From NCBI GenBank assembly GCA_016630905.1, contig WBMQ01000014.1, positions 992,001 through 1,056,000 of the forward strand: a stretch of 64,000 bases of DNA. Direction: 5' to 3'. Positions 10,528 to 21,316 of this stretch are shown here, piece by piece. Within the stretch, counting starts at the first letter, position 1; each line of letters begins with the position of its first letter. This DNA comes from Capillidium heterosporum. Taxonomy: Eukaryota > Entomophthoromycota > Entomophthoromycetes > Entomophthorales > Capillidiaceae. The notes beneath the pieces are model-generated. The model worked only from the letters and a program-made list of their open reading frames with translations. It ran no database searches and had not been told where the DNA came from. A program made the position numbers and the translations under genes.

Positions 10528-11238
10528 CTTACAAAGGTCTGTTGTTCAGTTAAAAGGCGTTCTTGCTCTGAGAGAGAAACTTTGGGGCAAGTAGTACTTG
10601 TATTTAACCTTCCCTCGTTTTAGGCAACTCAAGTCCAACCAAAACTTTTGTCTTTGTTCAGTTTTTTATTGCCTTTCACCTTCACCTTTTACCTTTGGCT
10701 GGCTGGTTCATCCTTGCTTCAAACTAAAAATTTGAACTTGAAAAGCATTTGTGGAACCAATCGCAAACCTTTGATCTTTTAGGTGGGCTAGGTTTAACTG
10801 CAATATAAATCAGTTCTAGCTGCTTTGGCGCTTCAATTGGCAAAACTTGGCGTATTATTTAGATTGTTATAAAAGGCTTTCTTGCATCTTTTCTTGAGAT
10901 GCCACAACCTTGGATTCCAATAACAAAAATATAGCTTTATTATCAAGTGAATCTTGAGGGAGCAAGTTTCTGGTCAAAAATGGCATTGTGAGATACCCTG
11001 GTACAACCGATTTAATTTTTAAAAGCATTTCGACATACTATTCAGAAATGAAAAGTATAGTTTAAGAAGCTAATAACATACATATACTTTAAGCAGCGGC
11101 ACTACAATCATATGAAAGTATGTAAATCCTCGAACCAACAAAAACAAGCAATGAAGCTTCATAAGTTTATTAAGACTACAGCTAAAATATCAAAACAACT
11201 ACCCATCAAGTCGATCCTTACTTGTCAATTCACTACTA
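10528..11238. other. intergenic, nothing recognised
   Basis: Promoter side of the FYR gene and 3' flank of cystinosin copy 2. A 66-codon plus-strand open frame (11112-11312) overlaps the antisense of the cystinosin repeats and is not credible. Confidence 0.5.
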
Positions 11239-12856
11239 CTATTTTATATTCGAGTAAGCAGGTGGAGGTGAAGCTGGGCCTTCATTTGAATTGCTCTCAG
11301 TCCCGACTTTAGCTCCAATTCCGGTATGATTTCCAACAAAACCTTTCAATTCTCCAATCTCAGCTTTAGCTCCAACAAAACTCTCCAACTCTTTGATTCC
11401 AACTTGATTTCCAATGAAACCTTCCAGCTCTTTAATACCAACTTGGCCTCCGACTAAACCTTTCAACCCCTCAATTCCAACTTGACTTTCAACTAAATGC
11501 TCCAACTCACCAATCCCAGTTTGTTTCCCAACGAAATCTTTCAAGCCTCCAACCCCTCCTTTATTTTTAATCAACCCCTCCAATTCGCCAATCCCAGCTT
11601 TAGTTCCAACGAAACCTTCCAACCCTCCCATTCCAACTTGAGCTTCGACCTGGGATATAACTAAACTCTCCAAATTTTCAATTCGAGTGTACTCTAATAT
11701 GCTACGTTCACTATACAAGATATAATGTTGAACCAAGAATATGATATCGAACGTCATGGATAGATTGCCTAAAAAGCTGAAAGATACAAAAGTTAGAAAG
11801 TATAAAATGGTTTTTCGTATAGTACAGTCTATCGAGATTCTAAAATATTAGTAAAAAGTTAGTATTTCTGTAAGATAGATAGCGAACCTCAACAATACCA
11901 TACCAGTTGCCATCCTTGAAGGCATCCAAAAACACCTGAAATATAGAAAGAGATTCCCCAGAAAGGTTCTATTATACATATAAAGCTATTTAAGCACACT
12001 AAAGATGAATAATGGACTTACCAAAAGAATATTATCAATACTCCAACCTACGGTAGATTTTCGCTTGTAGTTCAAGTAAACCTAATTGGACTGCACCAGA
12101 TATCGTTAATATATTGCAGAAACAAATTGAAAGTACCTGGGGTGCGTACTTAATACTAGACATCAATAACTTCACGTGACTGAACATATAAACTACATCC
12201 AACATTTGTAGCAAACCAACCATACCGCTTAGCATCGTAAATCCCAATAACCAGCTCAAAGCTTTTAGAAGTCTCCATCCAAACAATGAAAGCTCTTGGT
12301 CCGGAGCTTTCTACATTAAAAGACTTCAATAAAACCAAACTTGCATTAAAGCTACTTCATAGATAAAAGTTTGGTACAAAGTAACTCCAGAAACTGCCAA
12401 CGCATGCAAACTAAATAGTACATCGTCCCACCCAACCAAACTATCTTTGGCATCGTACCGACGTTTATACTCATCTTGTAAGGTTGTTGAAAAATACATG
12501 GATAGGTTGTAGATCTAAAGTTTAAAAATTTTGAATTAGAAAACATAACATGTAGAAATATTAGAGAATTTACCGAGAAACACAAGAATCCAAACAAATT
12601 GTAGTACAGAAAATCTAAACTCAATCCTTGGACACTAAATTTGGTTTTTAAAAGCTACTCATATGGTTTAGGATATATAGTAAATTTACCTCTTGCGTCT
12701 ATAATTCAGCACTATCTGTGGGTAGAAGCTAAGGGACCAAGCTAAAAAGTAACTCTATAGGAAAAAAATAAACCATAAATGCCTTTTTATTAAATCAAAA
12801 TAAACACTTACCCAGCCTAGTATATAGGATACAATATCTAAAATTGATATCTCCAT
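11239..12856 (-). CDS. cystinosin-like PQ-loop protein, copy 2, with repeat tail
   Basis: Nine exons, in frame, 398 aa: 12856-12812, 12754-12690, 12634-12574, 12514-12356, 12310-12137, 12081-12022, 11968-11888, 11839-11826 (14 nt) and 11776-11239. Exons 1-8 have exactly the lengths of those in copy 1 (45, 65, 61, 159, 174, 60, 81, 14), so the genes are duplicates. Both PQ motifs remain (SFYPQIVLNYRRKS; SSIKYAPQ), as does [10 protein letters not shown]. The DFTGGS motif reads NLSGES (residues 189-194): the proton-coupling Asp is Asn and the first Gly of GG is Glu. The fold is kept but cystine/proton coupling is probably altered. The tail from about residue 266 is a tandem repeat of 13 residues (separate entry), then a Pro-rich end with PPAY (391-394), a PPxY motif also present in copy 1. 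Transport substrate cannot be deduced. Confidence 0.87.
11314..11640 (-). repeat. 39-bp coding tandem repeat (8 units plus a partial)
   Basis: Eight consecutive 13-residue units plus five residues of a ninth, with consensus QVGIGELEGFVGN; examples QVGIKELEGFIGN, QVGIKELESFVGA, KAGIGELEGLIKN, KGGVGGLKDFVGK. Every unit is exactly 39 bp, with substitutions between units, so the array is not newly expanded. The pattern alternates small/charged and hydrophobic residues (I..L..FV), compatible with a repeated short helix or solenoid. Copy 1 of the cystinosin has no such array. Confidence 0.9.
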
Positions 12857-13912
12857 ATGAACCAATTTCTAATTCCAATTTCTTTGACTTGAAGATGCTT
12901 CATTCTGTCCTCAACGTTAAATACTCTATTGAAAAAGGGTGAGAGGGTGGTGCCATCTTTGACAATATTTTCCACTTGGAAGGGATGGTAGCTACTACAT
13001 ATTGGACTTGACGTTGAATGCTGCGTTAAAAAAGGTCAAGTGGGGCGCCACTTTAGACAATTTGGGTACAAGTAGATCAAATATACTACAATCAATTAAA
13101 AGTACAAGAAAGTGAGCTTGGTTGGTTCAATTGCTAAACAATAGAAACTCAAACGTGACTGCTTATCAAAGTGTCGAAATTTATATCGAGTCCAGGAATC
13201 ATCATCTTAAATAAACTTCAGTATCAATAAACGAAAGTAAGATCTGAATCAACTTTTACTTGGTACCCTACTACTCGCTTCCAAAACCAAAGCCATCTGA
13301 TGTCCAAGTCCAGATTCAAACTGATAACTTTTCAAGCAATTTGACGATGACCAACTCAAACTAACTTGGACAGTCATCCCAACAACCTAATATCCATATT
13401 ATAATACAAATAGTTTGGTTTTAATTTTAGTTTTAGCCTTGAGTCTTACACTACTAGATTAGATTCAACTTCATTTGAAGGCCAAAGTCAAGGTAAACCA
13501 ACAGTTAGTTTCATAGTAAGGCTAGGTAGTGCTTTAAATTGCGAACTAAAGCTTTCCCTAACTTTCACTTTTCAAAATGTATATATACCTTCCAAGTAGT
13601 TTACCTTACGATGAGATAGCATCAAATTTGATTTTTATACATCAGTTAACCTTATCACCTTTGAAATTTAATTAGGATGTACTTATATTCAACAATTAAA
13701 GTTTATAATAGATAAAAAGGTTTATAATATAAAAGGACAAATATTTAGTCAAATAGTTCCTAAAACTCTATATTTTACAAGAAAAGAATAAATGGTACAT
13801 TTTTATTGAAAGTTATAGTATAGCAATATTTTCCACTTCATTTGCATATAAACAACATTTATATATGATTCCCACGTTCTATATCAATATTCTAATAGCA
13901 ATCTAAAACCCT
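12857..13912. other. intergenic in the minus-strand duplication arm
   Basis: No convincing gene. A minus-strand 42-codon stretch around 13390-13260 (begins MTVQVSLSWSSS) and a plus-strand stretch near 13490-13600 (GKPTVSFIVRLGS) are coding-like but short; they may be remnants of whatever lay between the secreted protein and the cystinosin in the original duplicated unit. Confidence 0.4.
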
Positions 13913-14456
13913 TCAATCAAAGGCTAGTAGAAACATGATAGCTGTAAGTATCATAGTAACCTTGACTACATAACTCATAGAAAATACATCGCCAATATAT
14001 TTAGTTCCATCAACAGTTTCAATTATAAAGTCTCTAACTTTGATCTCTTTGCTGATAATCCGATCGATTATATTCTCTAGAGCTAAGGTCAATTACCTTT
14101 GCATCATTAGCAGCAACTTTGAGTCGATCTTTAGCGTAGGAACCTACTTTGGCATCGTCATAAAGTTTTGAGGTAGTATTGATCGAATCCATGCACCTTT
14201 CCTTACATATAAGCTTAAAGTATTGGTTCAAGTTCACTAAAGTAACCCTATCTTCATAGATAAGTCCATTTATACATAAAGCTTGTAGTATACTGGTATC
14301 GAGCTTACTATAGTCTACCTTACCCTTACATACAAACTTCAATTTCGATGGAAAGTCTTCAGTGATGCGCTCAAATTTTTGTTGAGGATTTAAGTTGGTA
14401 GTTTGACAGAGTAAAGGTGTGATAAACAGCTGAAGGAAATAGAAAGGAAAAAACAT
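13913..14456 (-). pseudogene. small secreted/membrane-anchored protein, family A copy 2, frameshifted
   Basis: Paralogue of the protein at 5029-5622. The frame from 14456 gives a signal peptide (FFPFYFLQLFITPLLCQ) and the family motif VDYSKLDTSILQAL, and closes at 14034. The rest of the family sequence continues in another frame: ALENIIDRIISKEIKV then FSMSYVVKVTMILTAIMF and LLAFD-stop at 13913. The frame changes at about 14085-14090 (in the ATTGACCTTAGC region) by one or two bases. A 14-nt GT..AG stretch lies there but is too short for an intron. Restored length would be about 181 aa. Either a recent pseudogene or an assembly indel. Confidence 0.7.
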
Positions 14457-15257
14457 TAAATTGAAGTTAAAGATTCCACGAACGGATGGTATATATATCC
14501 ATATGAAAATTTAAGAAAACTGATAATGGATATGAATTCTACAGGTTAATTCCCTTAAATTTGGATTAGGAGGTAGTTGTATGGAGAGGTTTAATCCAAA
14601 TGTAGGTAGGTTTGAAAATTATATATTGGTCAATGTTTTTAAGGTTCTAGTTCTTACAGCTATATCTCTTAAAATGGTGGCTGATAAGTAAAGCCAAGAA
14701 ACTTAGTAAAATCAAGCCAAGATAAATCTTTGCATAAAAGTAATACTATAGAAGCATATATATTTATTTACAAATGGACACTTCTTCCCTGCTATACAAA
14801 CATTAGCTTTGTTATCCAAGTACTTGGAATCCTAAACGCTTGTAGCAATTTTATAAGTACGTGTACATTAAATTATATTTTCAGTAGTTTTGTAAATCCC
14901 ATCCACAGTCGCTAATTAGACTGTAAATTAACAATCTTGGAGGTTATAAGTTTAATTTCATTCTTCTGCGACTCTATCTATCTTTTATTAAAGACTGATG
15001 GTTGGATATTTGAGTTATAGTACATTTCCTATCCAAGAAAATACAACTTGATAATTTGTGTATTTGTATAATTGTAGAAGCTGTTTCTTTAAAGAGCTTT
15101 GCTGGATAAATAGTAGTCATTTTAAAGACAACAGATTTATATTGGTGAGTTAAAAGTACATCCAAATAAACTATAGGCATGCATTTTGTTGAAATATAGG
15201 TATAAATAGTTCAATTTAATTGGAGCTGTAAAGCTTTGAACTTCCAGATGCACAAAA
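14457..15257. other. intergenic, nothing firm
   Basis: Short open frames (14730-14915 +, 15180-14974 -, 15319-15137 -) show no family features. Confidence 0.5.
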
Positions 15258-16533
15258 TTGTCAAAAATGGATTCCTTATATCTAATTCGATCTAAATTTC
15301 TTGAACTTTTGGCATTCAATTGGTTTAAAAAATTGTGTAGCTACCCATTTTTATCAGCAAAAGTAACCAAGATACTTACCAACTTCATCAACCTACCCAA
15401 TTTAATAATCGAAGAGATCATTGATAACTTGAAGCTTTCAAATTGGTTAGAACTATGCCATAGTAATAAACTAATAGTCAGCATCTATTAAATAATAGAT
15501 AATCAAAAAATTTAGAATGTATTTTTAACCTTAATTTCAAGATATGATAAGTTTATTAAAGAAGTTCAATATGGATCATTCAAAGTTTCTAAAATTGAGT
15601 GCCAGCTTCCCAGTTTAGAGCGCTTATACCTAGTTTAGAACAGCTTAGATGCAAAATTGATTCCTCCATTACATACCTTATCAAAAGATTATCGATACTT
15701 GATCTCAATCTAGCTATATGCTCCCCAACGCCTATCTACAGTTACATTAACGTTGAAGAACTTTACTATATAAGACTATGGTTAAAGTTTAATTTACCAA
15801 GTACTAAACCTTTATATCCAATCTCACTATATCGATTTATTCCTTAAAGCTGCAGCTAGGTAATGATACCTCCAACTTTTAATTCAAATCAATAGCTTTT
15901 TTAACTTGAGGGTACTTGGTCTAGAGATCTCTAAGTATAAACTCGAACAAAGTATGATGCCCCATTCAAATTTCCTATTTGAAGAAAGCTATATTAGTTG
16001 TTATGAAGTTAATTCTGCTGAATGGCTTCTCTCAACCTTTGTCCTTAGGTTATAGGTAACTGGGCTGTTTAAATTCGGATCCTTATTACTATTTATCAGC
16101 TCTATCTTTTACAAAGTTTAGGATTGATGGTGGGGCCATTATCGTTGGAAATCTATCTAAAGTTTTAAAATCAAATTATGTAGACTCTGTCCTAATGAAT
16201 ATTTTTGATGGTATGTTGATGCAGCTTTTACCTTTGCTATATAAACTGGAGTATATCAACTTGAATGATAGTATCGACAATAGTTTGTTCAAAGATGTGA
16301 TATGTACCAGCCTGGCCGTTTAATTTTAGTTACTAGAGAAGGTTCAACTAAATATGGACTTCTTTAAAGTATTACTGCTTCAACCATCTTACTTTGTGAA
16401 CTTTACAATTCATTCTAGGCGCCATACTCACGATGTGATAGGTGGTATGGATTCTGATGCAATTAATGAGGATGGCCACTTGAACCTACAGTTCGCCATC
16501 TTTCCTAAAATTGAGGATAAGTTTATTGAATGA
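15258..16533 (+). pseudogene. decayed F-box / leucine-rich-repeat protein
   Basis: Open stretch 15258-15491 contains an F-box-like sequence NLPNLIIEEIIDNLKLSNW followed by LELCHSNK, matching the LP.E....I...L....L..L...CK pattern. Downstream stretches in shifting frames look like leucine-rich repeats: 15599-15847 (LEQLRCKID, KRLSILDLNL) and about 16124-16533 (LLPLLYKLEYINLNDSIDNS, LLEKVQLNMDFF), the latter interrupted by two stops near 16320 and ending at 16533. At least three frame breaks or stops are needed. Family assignment is by pattern only. Confidence 0.5.
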
Positions 16534-17504
16534 GCTAAAAGTAATCCAAGAACGCTATAGTTAATTTAAGCAAATGTTGTGTTTACCGTGATAAAAGTTA
16601 GAAATATGTTAGCTTCAATGTTTAGTAGTAAATAAGGGTTCTTTATAAAGGCTGAGTATTGGTTTTTGACGCTTATACTATTTCCAATAGCCATTTCATT
16701 TATACTTTGCATTACATATAGTAATATCAAGATTCAATAGTATATATCCATTTATGATCATCATATAGCATTAGCCTCTGATTAACTCGTAAGCCTTTTA
16801 AATGTAAATATCATAAGTTTTTAATTTCTATGAGAGTATAAATCAAATTGACCGCTGCCTATTGATAAAATACAAGGATATATATATTGTGGTATAAATA
16901 AGTTTAAATGCATTGATTATATTATTTTAAAACTGCTTGCTCTTATTATATCTGTAATATATATAGAGATATAGCTTATTCTGATGTTTAACTAGGAAAA
17001 TTCCAAACCCTTTTGAACTGGGTATCAATAAAAATTATAGCAAGGACCCTAGAAATCTCAACTAGGAGGAACGAAAAGGATTTTCCAAACTGTCAATAAA
17101 ACTTGTAGCCTGCTTATCGCTTTATGTATAAAGCCAAGGTTTAAATAGTAGTAAATGAAAATGGTTTACTAGCTATAGACTACATCGCTTCGAAATAAAA
17201 GATAAATATGTAGAAGGCATTTTGTGTAAAAATAGGAACCTCAAAATATTCATCTTCACACCTTTAGCTCCTACTGTAAGTAGAAACGGCGCTATATCAC
17301 GTATATGGAAATTATCTTATTTCCCAGTTTAGTAATTCTACTGAGTACCTATACTAATAGAAATAGGTTGGTAGAGTTTAGAGTTGACTATTTTTTGATA
17401 GATGTGGTAACTAACAAAATTCTAAAGTCCATCATTTTACATGTATATAAAGGTTAAGATCTACTAAATCATTTTCTATATCAAGAAAAAGTACCTAAAA
17501 CGAA
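16534..17504. other. upstream region of the P450 gene
   Basis: AT-rich; no gene. Contains a TATA-type element listed separately. Confidence 0.5.
17444..17451 (+). promoter_or_regulatory. TATA-box candidate of the P450 gene
   Basis: TATATAAA lies 53 bp upstream of the P450 start codon. Spacing fits a fungal core promoter, but such strings are common in this AT-rich DNA. Confidence 0.35.
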
Positions 17505-18965
17505 ATGTATTTAACTATTCTATCAGCACTGTCAGTACTAGCAATAGTATACCTCTACTTTAAACTACGCATTCCCTCCAACTTAAAGCACATTCCAACT
17601 CGATCCATACTAGAATGGATCCGATTTATGATCGAGGATAAACCCATATTCGAAAAGATTGACGACATATTCAGTGCCCAGTTGCGCAGGACAAAGGTTA
17701 TGCTTATGTGGAGGTTGGGGAAATGGGTGGTAGTGGCTTCATCCACTAATGCTGCCAAGAAGATCTACAGCGACACTAAGACCTTCCCCAAAGTGCTACC
17801 ATCGAATCGGTATCCCCAGAGGCTCATATCCAAACTCCTAACTGAGTCAGTAGTTCTCAGCAACGGTGATGTGTGGAAAAAGCATCGCAAGGTAACCTAC
17901 CCACCCTTCAAGCGGCAGTTTCAAGTAGATACCTTTGTAAAATCAACCTGCCAGTTCTTTCAGGTCTTAGAAGATTCACAAAAGCAACCCAACGTCCACA
18001 AATTTATGCAGCTCATAACTATGAATGCCTTGGGTAAAGATATAATGGGGGTGGGGTTAAATGCCATCTTGGACGAGGACGTACCGTTCATCACCGCCTA
18101 TAACCTAGTAATGAAAGGAGCTTCTGACCCCATGACAGAACTCCTTCCCAGTTTGGATGCCAGCTGGAATCCGTTTAGAAAGGTTTATTTCGATCAATGT
18201 GAGCTCCTTTATAAGCATTTTGAAGAAATCTTGAAGCTGAAGAAGGAGGAGTTGGCTACCAGCCAAGTTGAAGATTTCAACTTAGACTTACTATCTTTAC
18301 TCATAAAAGCAGGCCAAGAAAGTGGAGGTGCATTTACTGATTTAGATATCCGTAACAACATCATGGTCTTTATATTCGCTGGTCATGATACTACCGCCTT
18401 CGCCTTGTCGTCAGCCCTCCACTACCTAGCTGAAAACCAAGATGTCCAAGAGAAGGCACGCAGGGAGATTCTGGATGTTGTTGGTTGCAAACCTGCTCCT
18501 TCAAATCCTCAAGATGCAGTTGCTCCAACTTTAGATCAGACCAGGCATATGCCCTACCTTTTAGCTGTAATCAAGGAAACTATGCGTATGTCCCCTTCTG
18601 TACCTCGATTGCCTTCTAGAATTGCTGCTGAAGATGTAGAGTTCGATGGATTCTTTGTACCTAAAGGGACAATCGTGTCATTAGATACTTATAGCTTGCA
18701 CCACGACCCCGATTATTTTGAGAATCCTGAGAAATTCGATCCAGAACGCTTTATGGTGGATGGAGGTAAGGATCCAATTGGTTGGACTCCATTCGGTGGA
18801 GGCACACGATTATGTCTGGGTATCAATTTTTCGTTGTTGGAACAGAAGGTAGTCCTAGCCATGGTCTTGATGCGGTATCGGATTTCCAAATCTACGTTCA
18901 AGTTGACTAGTTCCCCGTTCCTTATCCCTGAAAGCTTCAATTTGAACTTTGAGTTGCTAGCTTAG
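17505..18965 (+). CDS. cytochrome P450 monooxygenase, copy 1
   Basis: Single-exon 486-aa protein, normal length for a microsomal P450. Residues 1-20 are an N-terminal membrane anchor (ILSALSVLAIVYLYFKL), followed by a proline-containing hinge (RIPSNLKHIPTR). The I-helix oxygen-binding motif AGHDTT is near residues 291-297, the K-helix ExxR (KETMRMSP) near 358-361, the PERF segment (DPERF) precedes the haem loop, and the haem-binding motif FGGGTRLCLG carries the ligand Cys at 437. The KSHRK/KKHRK C-helix motif (WKKHRKV) is present. All catalytic hallmarks are intact. A paralogue with the same C-terminal spacing is at 51905-50448 on the other strand. Family members oxidise lipids, sterols or xenobiotics using a P450 reductase; the substrate cannot be told. 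Confidence 0.93.
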   Translation: MYLTILSALSVLAIVYLYFKLRIPSNLKHIPTRSILEWIRFMIEDKPIFEKIDDIFSAQLRRTKVMLMWRLGKWVVVASSTNAAKKIYSDTKTFPKVLPSNRYPQRLISKLLTESVVLSNGDVWKKHRKVTYPPFKRQFQVDTFVKSTCQFFQVLEDSQKQPNVHKFMQLITMNALGKDIMGVGLNAILDEDVPFITAYNLVMKGASDPMTELLPSLDASWNPFRKVYFDQCELLYKHFEEILKLKKEELATSQVEDFNLDLLSLLIKAGQESGGAFTDLDIRNNIMVFIFAGHDTTAFALSSALHYLAENQDVQEKARREILDVVGCKPAPSNPQDAVAPTLDQTRHMPYLLAVIKETMRMSPSVPRLPSRIAAEDVEFDGFFVPKGTIVSLDTYSLHHDPDYFENPEKFDPERFMVDGGKDPIGWTPFGGGTRLCLGINFSLLEQKVVLAMVLMRYRISKSTFKLTSSPFLIPESFNLNFELLA

Positions 18966-19107
18966 ATTGAAAGGTGGTAGTATAATATATATATGTATAA
19001 TTTTAGTGAATAAAAACTATATTGAGAAAAACTATAATAACTTTAGCAATTGTACATATTCTTTTAGTTAAGTTATCCAGTTTTTTCGAAAAGCGCTGAA
19101 ATAAAAG

Positions 19108-20433
19108 TTAATCAAAGCTGACTTCGGGTTCATATTCCAAGTCAAAAGAAGCTGAGGGATTTATGGTTGGGTTTGCCCATATTAATTGGTGATTCGACTC
19201 TTCAAGTGGTAGGTGCCCCAAATAATACCTAATGCGACTATACCTGTTATTAAGGTACAAGGTAACGACAGAGGTAGTTAAGCTGAGAATCAATATAGTT
19301 AAAATCACTCCAACAATATGCGACCAGATATAGAAACGAAGGTTTAAATAGTACCCAAGTGTGAAGTATATCGGATCTATATCAAAATAGTAGTGCCCTA
19401 TCTCATGTACGTCTAGACTTAAAAGATCCAAATAGTAGCCTACCAAGCTTGAAGTCTTAGTTGACCCAATGTAATAAATATTGTTGTTATTTGCCTTTCG
19501 AACAGAGGGAGTTGATGCTTTTAAGTTGGTGTATCTCATGCTTCGTCCAGTTAAGGTAGCTCAAATTGAAGAAGTAGACGTACTTTGGCAATCTGAATAA
19601 CTTTTGGTGTAGTTACACCCACCGTTGTAAAAGTAAACAACGTTTCTTATACGTTGGGATTTTGCACTCAGTAGTGAAGCTGGGATCTCACCTTTGGTGT
19701 CCTGGACTACCCACTCTTCAAACAGTAGATCGTAGTAGTGGATTTGATTCAAGTTGGCTAAAGTTTGAGTGGTATGATCGTACCCACCAAATACGTAGAG
19801 TTTATCTTGGTAGATTATACTAGAATGGTCAGATCTTAACGGACCTTCCGGTCCTTTGAGGGTGAAAGTATTACTGGTTGAGTTGTATATCGTTAAAAAG
19901 CCATGTGTTATAGTGGGATAGGGGTATTTTTCACTTGGATTTAAAAGACGAGGCCTGTTGTTTAGCAGTGGGTAAAATCCACCGTAGATTATCAGCGTGA
20001 TGTTCTTCTGCCTGTAGTAGTTGAAGCTGTAACGTACTAAGTTGCCGCTTGTCTCCTTCTGAACTACAACAGGTTGTTCCTTCATATATAATTTCGACAC
20101 TGCTTCATTTGGTGGGTATTTTCCATTGATATTTTTTGGGTTAAAAAATATCGAGTTATTAAAGTTGTTGGAGTTGGGAAATATAACTGCCTGATCTCCT
20201 TGCATGTCGAGAACATCTATTGAAGATTGGGCCCGGAATTCCTTTTGTTTATAGAAATATGCTTTGTCGATAGTCTTTGCTATACTGTACCGATCTACTC
20301 TGTTATCTGAATCGCAGATAATTCTGGTTGTAACATCTATCTTTTCATTTGGATAGTAGTGTATATAGAGCTTTAGTGTAAATAAAGTGATATAGGCAGT
20401 AAATAATAGTTTAAAAATTATCCCACCCAACAT
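19108..20433 (-). CDS. Kelch-motif protein with N- and C-terminal membrane segments, frameshifted (copy 1)
   Basis: Best preserved of four related copies. From 20433: N-terminal membrane anchor (FKLLFTAYITLFTLKLYIHY), then Kelch-type blades: ITLIIYGGFYPLL, then GPEGPLRSDHSSIIYQDKLY, VFGGYDH and LNQIHYYDLLFEEWVVQDT. The first frame closes at 19561 just after SDCQ, but family sequence continues in a second frame (YVYFFNLSYLNWTKHEIHQ) and then in a third (NIYYIGSTKTSSLVGYYLDL) to a C-terminal membrane helix (ILTILILSLTTSVVTLYL) and LEYEPEVSFD-stop at 19108. So two single-base shifts lie at about 19565-19580 and 19490-19505. Comparison with the copy at 35120-36447 shows the bridged peptide is conserved, so this is not an intron. 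Restored length about 440 aa. Function unknown; Kelch propellers usually bind proteins or glycans, here on the lumenal/outer side. Confidence 0.7.
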
Positions 20434-21316
20434 CTTTATAGTTGAATCGATATTGGTTATTTAAGAGGAAAGGAGGTAGCTCTACTTTACTTTCTCAGAT
20501 GATATAGACTGAAGATTCAAATAAACGGAGACAAATAGATTCCTTTATATAACAAAGGAACAAGTATCCAGAAACAATTGGATGTCAGGGAATTTTATTC
20601 AAGTGAAAGATCTAAAAGTGAAGTTTAGCAAAATAGATATCCCAAAATATGTATTAATAGATCTAGGTTGGATTTTATAGTATATATTACTTCAAAAACA
20701 ATCCTAATGGTATGAATAATTCCAAAATTGAAGTCCGTAGTAAAGTGACTCATCCTCGTCTCCTATAGACAGTTGAGCAAGTCAATCTACTCAACTTTGT
20801 TGAGAATAACCCTAACCCATAAATAATGCACTACAAACAGCTCATCAAAACCAAGCAAATGTAGCTTTTATGAAATATATGATCAAAATTAACCTATAGA
20901 CCACTGATATAGGCTGCTATCTACAGTTAAATATCCTCTCTTGAGTTACTAAGTATTACTTTAATTAAAAATCCGAGTCTTGCCAGGAGTCTTTTGAAAA
21001 GGATAAATCGGCTTTATCCGATCCCATAGTCTAATGAGTTGTATCTGAAGAATACAGCCTGCATAGAGGTTTGGAGCCGATATTAGTTACAAATAGGATC
21101 CTAAGTTGTGATGAGGAGCTCTTGATTGGAACGTCAAACTTGAGTTTGATAAATAACTATAGAGCCAAAAGTAATCTATTAGGATATATCTTTAGGAAGT
21201 TATGGTAAGAAAAAATATTGAGGTTTTTGATCAAAGGCATTTCATGTATAAATTTATTAAAAGATTATGTAAATATTTTAAGTTTTAGGCTGCTGTGCAA
21301 AATATAGATGCCACAT
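20434..21316. other. intergenic, nothing recognised
   Basis: AT-rich with stops in all frames. Confidence 0.5.

Noticed and set aside
14076-14089. 14-nt GT..AG intron bridging the frame change in secreted protein copy 2
   Set aside because: Too short to be spliced; the paralogue has no intron there.
19490-19580. Intron between the two Kelch frames (GTACGT donor candidate)
   Set aside because: The intervening peptide YVYFFNLSYLNWTK is conserved in the copy at 35120-36447, so it is coding with two base shifts.
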